The notes beneath the pieces were generated by a model. That model had not been told where the DNA came from. It ran no database searches and saw only the letters and a list, made by a program, of their open reading frames with translations. This document shows, in pieces, positions 56,456 to 64,000 of a DNA stretch of 64,000 nt (positions are counted from its first letter, which is position 1; the number at the start of each line of letters is the position of its first letter). The DNA is taken from the NCBI RefSeq assembly GCF_003171515.1, contig NC_089399.1:1364001-1428000 (forward strand). Reading direction: 5' to 3'. Source of the stretch: Pyrenophora tritici-repentis. Taxonomy: Eukaryota; Ascomycota; Dothideomycetes; Pleosporales; Pleosporaceae. The position numbers were made by a program, and so were the translations under genes.

Positions 56456-58533
56456 GATATGCGATGTGTATGTGGAATGTGTAGGAGAACCAGATGTTGT
56501 TTTTCACGCCTCACTGGGGGTTCTCAGGCGTAGGGATATGATATAGACGTGTGAAGCACAGCCCGTATGACGTTTGTTTGGAAGGTGCGGCGAAAGAGAG
56601 GGGAGGCGTAGCTTGTTCTGTTTCGGACCGTTAGCCCAATCGTTCGCCCTTCGGTGGTAATAACGGCCTAGGATATCTACTCACCCAGATGATGGTTTTT
56701 GGAAGTCTATGTTAAGATTGAGGAGTTGGCCAGCAATTCTGCTTATCCAAAGCGGGAGAGAGAGAGAGTTGCTATCGTTGAAATGGAGGGGTCTTCCTTG
56801 GAGTTATGGGTATCAAGTAGGATGTGTGGTTGAGGTTGTGCAGATGGGTAAAGTGTGGTAGTACTGGCTATGCTGCAAGATTGGCTCAATGCAGCTTGGA
56901 TAGTAATTGCAGATGAGATGAGATAGATAACGTGAAATTGATCAGAAACCGAGCGACTCCCGAAAAAGAGGCAGGCGCACCGGGCGGACTATATGTAGTG
57001 GCCGCTTTTGCGCAAAACCTCTCACCACATGGTGGTCTGTCAAAACGCGCCTGAGTCAGGTTTGCACGTGTATCAGAAGACCTAGCATGACGGGAATGCC
57101 GACTAGGGTCAGGTTCCGCACCATTGCATGCGCGTGTTTTTCCCTTTACTTTTCCAATCCCCTATAGTATAGCCGAAATAAGATCTTTTTGGGGCCTCGT
57201 GCCAGCGGCGGCATTGCTGCATGGAGACTGATGGTGCTTGTGCGGCCATGATACGTGGTGGAGAGGTCGAGAGTTTGGGTTAGATTGTGAGGGGGGCGCG
57301 GGTGGGCATAGGCTGGAGGCCCCAGTCCAACTGTCACTGTCGAAAAATAGAGTGCTTCCAAGACGCTTTGCTCGTATTCTCTTCAGCTCAACCCAACAAC
57401 ACTGTGCGCGCCCTAGCTAAGAGCTCTAGATGCTCACTTGTGCATCCCACGCTTACCCAACTCCCGCCGTATGCAGCGAGCAGCAACGCCTTGATCCTTC
57501 GCTCTCGCTCTCGCCTTGTCTCGCCTCGCCTCGCCGCACCACAGGGGCTTCCCTCCCCACTTGCACGCCAACGGACTGCGAAACGTTACTCTTGCACACA
57601 GACGCCCACGATAACCCTTTTGAGGGCTAGCACAGAAGCCTTCCCGTGCATGCCAGCGTATCTCGGGCTAGAACACGGTGTTTCGGCCCTTTTTGTAGCG
57701 CGTTTCCCCAGCCGCAGACACACTGTGCAGGCTGCGACCCTGCAACTCGACGCGACTTTACCCTGTTCAACGGCACCACGTTTATTGGAAAAGGCGTGCC
57801 GGGCTGTGAAAAAAAAGTTCATTAATAGTATATGGCCTGAGAACCATGGCGTGAGCTGTGTGAGTCAGCTGTCATGACCACGGCGAGGACGGCGCGGCCG
57901 CCGCTCTCCGCCCCCTTCTGTCTATCGTGTCATAGAACAGAACAGAGAGACATGCTCGTTTCACGTCGCAGTCATCGAACACGGCGCGCATGTCCGCCAT
58001 CGACGCAACGTTCAAGCAATCAAGGAAAGCGGACAGGCGGAGCGCCAAACGAAATGCTTGCATAGCGAGCCATATGGTTCGCCTTTTCCCATGTTCCTGT
58101 TGCGAAACGCTTGGCGCGGCCTTGGTACTTTCCCATGTCCGCACATTTGCCCATACTAAGAAATGCCGTGCAAAGCTTAACGCCGTTAAGGATCGCCATG
58201 AAGCGCATCGAGTCTCGGACTCGGCCGGCGGACATGCAAGAGCCCACGGATTCCCGGGCTTGCATCGATGCGGCTCGATATGTGATCGCTGTCACTGTGC
58301 ATGCTCGCGCGCTATTGCCCATGCAAGAGTGACAGGAAAAGAGGGCATGGGTTCCCGAGGAGGTGCGGAACAGTCGCCTTGTTTCGTCGTGGCGTCATGG
58401 GTATGCGCCGTTTTTTATGCTTTTTTGTGAAACTCAAGGCTGTCCTAGTAAGTAAAGAGAGGGAAAGCCATCATTGCGATTCCTCCCTTGCTTGGCGTGA
58501 AATGGCCACATGCCACTGTAAGTAAGTTACGAT
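56456..58533. other. Intergenic
   Basis: 2.1 kb between two minus-strand genes. A short GA repeat (about 56755-56772) and a C-rich TCGCC patch near 57515. Several chance open frames on both strands, none with domain or signal support. Confidence 0.55.
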
Positions 58534-59331
58534 TTAATGGCTTTTTCTTCTTTTGGTAATATCAAGTGGTACGGTTGCAGGCACACCACCAAGACTGTCT
58601 TGGTCCTCATCTCTCAATCTACCTTGAGCATGAAAAAATGTAGGATCCATCTTCAGCACCTGTTTCTTTGAACTCTTCGTATCCACCGTGTAACCGGCCA
58701 TTGCCAACCTCGCCATCTCCCTGGTATAAATATTCTTCCACATGCCCCTTCCCACAGCACCGTCATTTCTTCCGGGCTTCTGGTCGTCTTCGCTTTCAAT
58801 GACGGTGGCCTCGAGGTTCATACAGAAATCGATTGGCAAACTCTCCTTCAAAGCCGCTCTCCTTCTCGTCCGACTCGGCTCCTTTAGAAACCACTCTGCG
58901 CCGCAAAATCGGCACCAATTGAAGCCTGCAATAATCCAGTTCCGTAGACACCTGTAGCCGACGTAGTGTCCGCATCCGTGCGAGTCGATGCGTACAGCGT
59001 GTTCACAGTATTGCACGAGAGTACAGCACGTATGAGGTATCTCCGGGTAGATGAGAGGCGACGGTCGATTCGAGCTTGGGGTCGTGTCTGCGGCTAGAAG
59101 GTCCGATGTCTTTACCCTGGTCCAATAGTCGCACATTGGGTACTCGCATAACATGCAGTTCAAATCCATGCCTTTGAGGTCTTTCCTCGAAACATCCTTT
59201 CGACGGGATGCCAGCCACGCAGCCAGCGAGGACACTCTGTCTGGTACGTATCTGGTCGAATCATGGGGTGGTAGAAATGCCGATGTAGGCTTAGGGCGCC
59301 CCGGAGGGTAACTGATTGGCATATCCGCCAT
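58534..59331 (-). CDS. RING-like zinc-binding protein
   Basis: Single exon, 265 aa from MADMPISYPPGRP. An upstream in-frame ATG at 59397 would add 22 residues; 59331 is preferred as the extension is hydrophobic-basic and unlike a domain. Residues ~58-150 form a Cys/His-rich region: CMLCEYPMC, then HTCCTLVQYC, GCGHYVGYRCLRNWI and WCRFCGAEW. CX2C ... C/H pairs ... CX2C with the central GCGHYVGYRC loop is RING-like (E3 ubiquitin ligase), but the spacing before the CGH loop is long, so a noncanonical RING is more honest than a firm call. The C-terminus is charged (DITKRRKSH). Unnamed in my knowledge. Confidence 0.7.
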   Translation of the reverse strand: MADMPISYPPGRPKPTSAFLPPHDSTRYVPDRVSSLAAWLASRRKDVSRKDLKGMDLNCMLCEYPMCDYWTRVKTSDLLAADTTPSSNRPSPLIYPEIPHTCCTLVQYCEHAVRIDSHGCGHYVGYRCLRNWIIAGFNWCRFCGAEWFLKEPSRTRRRAALKESLPIDFCMNLEATVIESEDDQKPGRNDGAVGRGMWKNIYTREMARLAMAGYTVDTKSSKKQVLKMDPTFFHAQGRLRDEDQDSLGGVPATVPLDITKRRKSH

Positions 59332-59739
59332 GCTGGATAAACGACGGAACGATAGCGATAGGATGTAGTGTTGTACTGACAATGTGAGTTGCCCCAAGGA
59401 AGTAGAAAGCTACATACTGCTGGTAAGTAACTACTATACTCTGGACAGTAGAGTTGCACCTTCTCCTGTGCCTTAATGGCAGTCATGACTGAATCGATCT
59501 ACAAAGGGAACTGACCAAAGCCGAAAGGAACGACATTGCTCGTTGGCCTCGCTTTTCTAGACACCCGTACCTTCCAATGATACCTTATTGTCATTGTTGT
59601 TTTCTATGCTTTTTTCATGGAGTATCAAAGGTCACAGTGGCCCGGCCAGAGCTGCAAAAGTCCGTCTGGGTCTGGAGAACTGTCTTATTACATACATAAC
59701 CATATATGTTGCATACTCCATTTATAAATTCACTGACCT
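59332..59739. other. Intergenic
   Basis: Promoter of the RING-like gene and 3' flank of the dehydrogenase gene. Nothing else seen. Confidence 0.55.
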
Positions 59740-61003
59740 CTAAGCATACCCCTTCAGCACAGCAGCCTCCGCATTCAATATCGACGACCCCGCCGCTCCA
59801 ATAACAGCTACAACAAATTAGCACCGTCTGCCGTTCCCCAAACACAATGTTGAACTTACTGTTATGACTGAGCGCAACAAACTTGATATCAAAGATACCA
59901 GCTTCATCCTCCCTTATCCTCCCCACACTGACCGCATACCCGCGATCAGTCTCCCTATCCAACCTCGGCTGCGGCCTATCAGGTTCATCCATGACGACAA
60001 TCGCCTTCGCAGGTGCAGACGGACAACCCAACTTCTGCGCATCAGACACATACTCGCGCATAGCCTGCTTGACCTCCTCGGCACTCGGCGGCGGGCGTCG
60101 CTGGAAGCGCAATGACACGCAAGCAGTGTGCCCGTCCAACACCGGCACGCGGTTGCAAGCGGCCGAAACCTTCATGGGCTGATCTACAAAACCTGTAACG
60201 TCGTCGTTGACGCCACCGAGGATCTTAGACGCCTCCGTCTCGAGCTTATCTTCCTCGCCCGAGATAAACGGTACCACGTTGTCGATGATGTCCATGCTGC
60301 TTACACCCGGGTAGCCAGCGCCGGAGACGGCTTGCATTGTGACGACGGAGACTTGGTCGACGGGGCCGAATTTCGCTTGTAGGGCTGCAAACGGTATGAC
60401 GATGCCGATGACGGCGCAGTTTGAGTTGCAGACCAGGAAGCCCTTTTCGAGCTTGTGGTGTTGTCGCTGGTGCTTGATGACGTCGAGATGGGGGAGGTTT
60501 ACGGTGGGCACGACGAGGGGGACGAGAGGGTCGCGGCGGTAGTTTTTGGCGTTTGAGAAGACGGCGAGTTCGGACTTTAGGAAGGCCATTTCTGGTCATG
60601 TTTAGTATGGGGATTGGAGTATCCTGGAGTCAGTGCCTACCAACGTCGCCGGCAACATCGCTGTCCAGGCCAGAGAAGACCAAGTCGCACTCCTTGAATT
60701 CTTCTGGTGTGCATTTCTTCACGACCAACTCGCCAATGCGCTCGGAAAATGGCAGCGCTTGCTTCCACTTGACAGCATCCTTGTACTTCTTGCCAGCCGA
60801 TCGTTCTGAAGCGCCGACAGCGTGGAGTTCAAAGTGTGGGTGTAGTGCGAGAAGAAGGATGAAGCGCTGACCCACCGAACCAGTTGCGCCCAACACACCT
60901 GCAATTGCATTAGTCTACTGTTCCTTCAGCATAAGCCAGCATACTCACCGCACTTCTTCTTGGGAAAGTTTCGGTTATGCGACGTAAACTTTTCAGCCTC
61001 CAT
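59740..61003 (-). CDS. HOM2: Aspartate-semialdehyde dehydrogenase
   Basis: Second step of the aspartate-family pathway: reduces aspartyl phosphate to aspartate semialdehyde (toward Thr, Met and Ile). Exons (minus) 61003-60949, 60898-60641, 60591-59860 and 59807-59740 give 370 aa, the usual length. The NADP-binding start is [13 protein letters not shown], the catalytic Cys163 lies in [10 protein letters not shown], and substrate and dimer motifs follow ([27 protein letters not shown]). The last exon supplies the conserved end [16 protein letters not shown]; without splicing the third exon runs into noncoding sequence. Introns are 50, 49 and 52 nt. Cytosolic enzyme. Confidence 0.95.
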
Positions 61004-61305
61004 TGTTGTGGTTTGAGGATTGAGTCAATCGAGTTCTCAAACTTTAGGTTAGGTATGACGCGGGGGTTCCGCGGGTGGGGAAAACGCGACGCCGATCGCG
61101 GAGCCTTCATAGCTGCAGCTGATTTTCATCAAATGTGTAGATTTTGCGAAGCCAGACTTTTCATTACTCAAATACTTCGTAAAATGATAAGGAAAGTTAT
61201 GAGAAATCTATTCGCACACACAGAACATATGCAGCATAGAATGGTAGACACCCTCCCAATGCATGCTCGACGAAGAAACCAGGGGAAGGAATGAACAGTC
61301 ACACT
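61004..61305. other. Short intergenic
   Basis: HOM2 promoter and 3' flank of the lactate dehydrogenase gene. Nothing else seen. Confidence 0.55.
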
Positions 61306-63480
61306 CTAGGCCTGAGCGTCCATGATCTTACCCGGGTTCATGAGCCAGTACGGGTCTAATGCGCCTTTAATGTTCCTCATCACATTGATCGTGTCCAGAC
61401 CAAGCTCCTTCTGCAGTGATTCCTTCTTGCCTAGACCGATGCCGTGCTCACCAGTACATGTGCCTTCCATCTCAAGCGCGCGGTCGACCATGTCGTGGAC
61501 GCATTTCTCAACAGCCGCCCGCTCCTTGGGATCCTTGCTGTTGTACATGATGCTTTCGTGAAAGTTGCCATCGCCAATATGGCCTAGGATGCTCGCAAAG
61601 AGACCAAGATCGTCCATTTCCTTCTTAGAGATTTCTGAGGGTAGTTAGCGAACTTGCCTACACCTCAGCCTGAATAATTACATACCGATGATATCAGGTA
61701 GTCGTGAAATTGGAACCGCGACATCTGTAGACCAGACCTCGTCGCCTTCGCGGCGGAGTGCCAGCATACTCCAGAGTGACTCCTTGCGCGCCGACCAGAG
61801 TGTCTTCTGCTCCTCGGCGTTTACGGCAAATTCGAAATCTCCGCTCTTGTGTAGCTTGGCGATCTCCTTTACCATCTCGATATTCTCCTGTACCTAATAT
61901 GCACTTAGCACCACTTCGGGTAAATGCACGACGCATAGGGCTGAACATACCCCTGCCTTGGTTCCCGAGAATCTGTTTGCGGCTGTTAGCTTGTGCTATC
62001 ACATGGTATCACATGTCTGAAAGCTTACTTGAAGAACATGGTGGGGAGTTCCTTCCATTTCTTGCTTGTTGACCCGGCTTTGTTAATCACACCCATCTGC
62101 ACCTCATCCATGATTTCCATGGCGGCCACAGGCACTCCTCTTCGCAATACTTTGGAAGCTGCGGCTGCGGCATCTCGTATCGTAGGGAACGTCACAACTG
62201 CGACACTCGTTTCTTGGGGCACTACTGCCAGCTTCAGGGTAATCTCCGTCACAATCCCAAGCGTTCCCTCAGAGCCAATGAAGAGGTTGGTCAAGTTGTA
62301 GCCAGCTGATGATTTGCTAGAAAATGATTAGTCGCGTGTAAAGTGGTATAAAGGGTCACAAGGTTGAATACCGGGGTCGACGTCTTGTCTTGATCACGGT
62401 GCCATCGGCAAGCACCACGGTTAGATTGATGACCCAGTCTTTCATCGTACCGTATCGTACGGCGTTGGTCCCACTATCGCGGTTAGCTATGAATATTGAA
62501 ACCTCAATGTCCTCTTCTTACCTGCAGCTGGTACCCACCATGCCTCCAATCCGAGCCTGACACGTCTCTTAGTAAAGATTCGAGCTGCCGCATTGGGCCT
62601 ACAGCGAGCCGATTGGGAAGATTGTAGCAGGCGCACGTACTGATGGACCCGGGTCAACGGGGAAGAATAGACCGGAGTCTTTGATCTGATCGTTGAGGCT
62701 CATCCAGGGTACGGAAGGCTGAACAACAACGTCCATGCTGTCGACCACGTCAGTGACATTACTTGTGATACGTAACACGCAAAGTCGACTCACTCGTCTT
62801 CGTGCAGAGCTATAATCTTGTCCATGAATGAAAAGTCGATGCTCATGCCACCAAAGGGGGCGGAGAAGTTGGCCTCCAAGCTTGATCCTCCCGAGTACGG
62901 AACTACACATGTTAAGCGCTTGCTACATGACGATCCTGTACTATGACCTTACTCATGGGAATTTTGTACTTGTAGCACACTTTGGCGATTTTTGCGCATT
63001 CGTCGGTAGATTTTGGATATGCTACCGCTACTGGTAGTTGGTCGATGTTGATAGACGACCACTCCGAGTACCCGTGTCTGTGCAGATCCTCGTCATCTGT
63101 ACTGATGGCATCCTCTCCTAGCGCCTGTCTCAGCTCTACGAGTGCCTGTACATGTGTAAGTCAATGCTGCATGCAACTTCGGGACTTGTTCAAGTAGTCC
63201 ACAAACCCACCTTCTCCATCTCGTACTTGGACGCATATTGGGGACCCGCGGATTTGAGCCACGGCATCGGGAGTCGATGAGGCTCTTCATTGGCACCGTA
63301 GAAGTATGTGGTCGTGCCAGTGACGGCAGAGAAGAGGAGGACTCTCCCAGAATTCCAGAAGGGTCTTTGAAGTTGTCCGGATTTGAATGCCTGCTCGCCT
63401 CCAGTCCGCGCTCGAGTGCCACTCCGCTTGAGCAGAGGCGAGACTATTTGCCTCAGACGTGCTGCTGGGTGGCGGAACAT
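61306..63480 (-). CDS. DLD1: D-lactate dehydrogenase (cytochrome), mitochondrial
   Basis: FAD enzyme that oxidises D-lactate and feeds electrons to cytochrome c on the inner membrane. Ten exons (minus): 63480-63211, 63145-62953, 62902-62794, 62737-62641, 62556-62522, 62473-62372, 62316-62029, 61972-61951, 61893-61686, 61634-61306; every junction keeps frame, giving 550 aa. The N-terminus is basic and Ser/Arg-rich ([13 protein letters not shown], a mitochondrial presequence), then a short hydrophobic segment ([15 protein letters not shown]). Family landmarks: [10 protein letters not shown]...FGGMSID (FAD-binding), [49 protein letters not shown], and the C-terminal FAD-oxidase motifs [10 protein letters not shown] and EHGIGLGKK. 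Two exons are only 35 and 22 nt. Nine introns of 48-84 nt. Confidence 0.95.
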
Positions 63481-64000
63481 GACGGAAAGTGTGAGGAAAT
63501 GGAGAAGAGATGAGGTTGCAATGATTTGCTGAACTGCTAGGGTAGACTTTGAGCGGCGTCCACTTCTGCAGGCGACAGGTCAAGGCGCAAGTGTGGAGCC
63601 AAGGTGATGGAGAGGACGAACGATGCTAGCTGCAAGACTGGGCTACGCATTTTGTGGATCTAGAAGCTACCGGGTACAGGCAGAGCGGGGAGAGTTTATT
63701 AGAGTCTAAACGCAGTTGGCGCGATTGATTCGGGTATGGCTTTGAGCATCGTTGGTGGGCGCACAGGTAAAGTCACAACACAGCATGGTAGAGTTGGTGG
63801 GATGGACCACTGACAGCGTGGGAGGCTCACCAGAAACCCGATATGCCTATGTATCAAATTTTTCGGCTCACGCAACAAACGAAGTCGTGCATGATGACCT
63901 GCAAGGGGGCTTGGGTGTACGCATGGTGATTGCGGGGAAGACCAGGGCAGTGATGAGCAAATGTGCTGCAAATGTGCTGGTGCGAGAAGGCTCGTGGCGA
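63481..64000. other. Upstream edge of window
   Basis: Promoter side of DLD1 and unassigned sequence to the window end. No gene recognised. Confidence 0.5.

Noticed and set aside
57287..57877. 196-codon plus-strand frame as a gene
   Set aside because: No signal, domain or splice context; Cys/Ser/Arg composition looks like chance.
1..64000. tRNA genes, transposons, CRISPR arrays
   Set aside because: No cloverleaf-like segments with A and B boxes, no transposase or terminal repeats, and no spaced direct repeats were seen by eye; a tRNAscan-SE or RepeatMasker run could overturn this.

Overview
The window looks like nuclear DNA of a filamentous ascomycete. Genes are closely packed on both strands, most are split by one to nine very short introns (about 46-190 nt, usually 46-65) with GTAAGT/GTATGT/GTACGT-type donors, CTAAC/CTAAT-like branch points and CAG/TAG acceptors, and gene families are typical of Pezizomycotina (Zn2Cys6 regulator, AA11 LPMO, palI/RIM9, SWC3-like protein). 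A Dothideomycete (Pleosporales-like) is my best guess from gene style; that is inference, not proof. No tRNA, rRNA, transposon or CRISPR was recognised.

Layout. 0-10 kb: an Ala/Pro/Lys-rich low-complexity protein, mitochondrial elongation factor G, an ABHD12-like serine hydrolase and a SWR1-complex Swc3-like protein. 10-22.6 kb: a surface and secretome stretch with a Cys-rich single-pass membrane protein, a secreted AA11 LPMO with C-terminal chitin-binding-like module, a 740-aa multi-pass membrane protein of unknown role, a Ser-rich protein with a Cys/His-rich C-terminus, a secreted class 3 lipase, and a protein with gasdermin-like features. 22.6-30 kb: a small membrane protein, a three-histidine-box fatty acid desaturase and a WD40 protein whose reading frame is broken by one in-frame TAG. 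31-38 kb: palI/RIM9 with a very long RGG/polyQ tail, ribosomal protein eS4, and a YcaC-like hydrolase with a signal peptide. 38-45 kb: a secreted alpha/beta hydrolase and two divergently transcribed paralogues of DHCR24-like FAD oxidoreductases. 46-56.5 kb: a 1118-aa coiled-coil protein with an AT-hook-like motif, a Zn2Cys6 transcription factor, and a membrane protein. 58.5-63.5 kb: a RING-like protein, aspartate-semialdehyde dehydrogenase and a 10-exon D-lactate dehydrogenase.

How the genes work together. Most are housekeeping or unrelated neighbours (translation, chromatin, amino-acid and lactate metabolism, pH signalling). I see no clear biosynthetic cluster. The strongest candidates for something unusual are the gasdermin-like protein at 21.5-22.6 kb, the head-to-head oxidoreductase pair, the in-frame TAG in the WD40 gene, two GC-AG introns sharing an identical donor hexamer, and a dispersed GCGACAA-type repeat family downstream of the Zn2Cys6 gene. 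Exon boundaries were set by hand from splice signals and reading-frame arithmetic; none is backed by transcript data.
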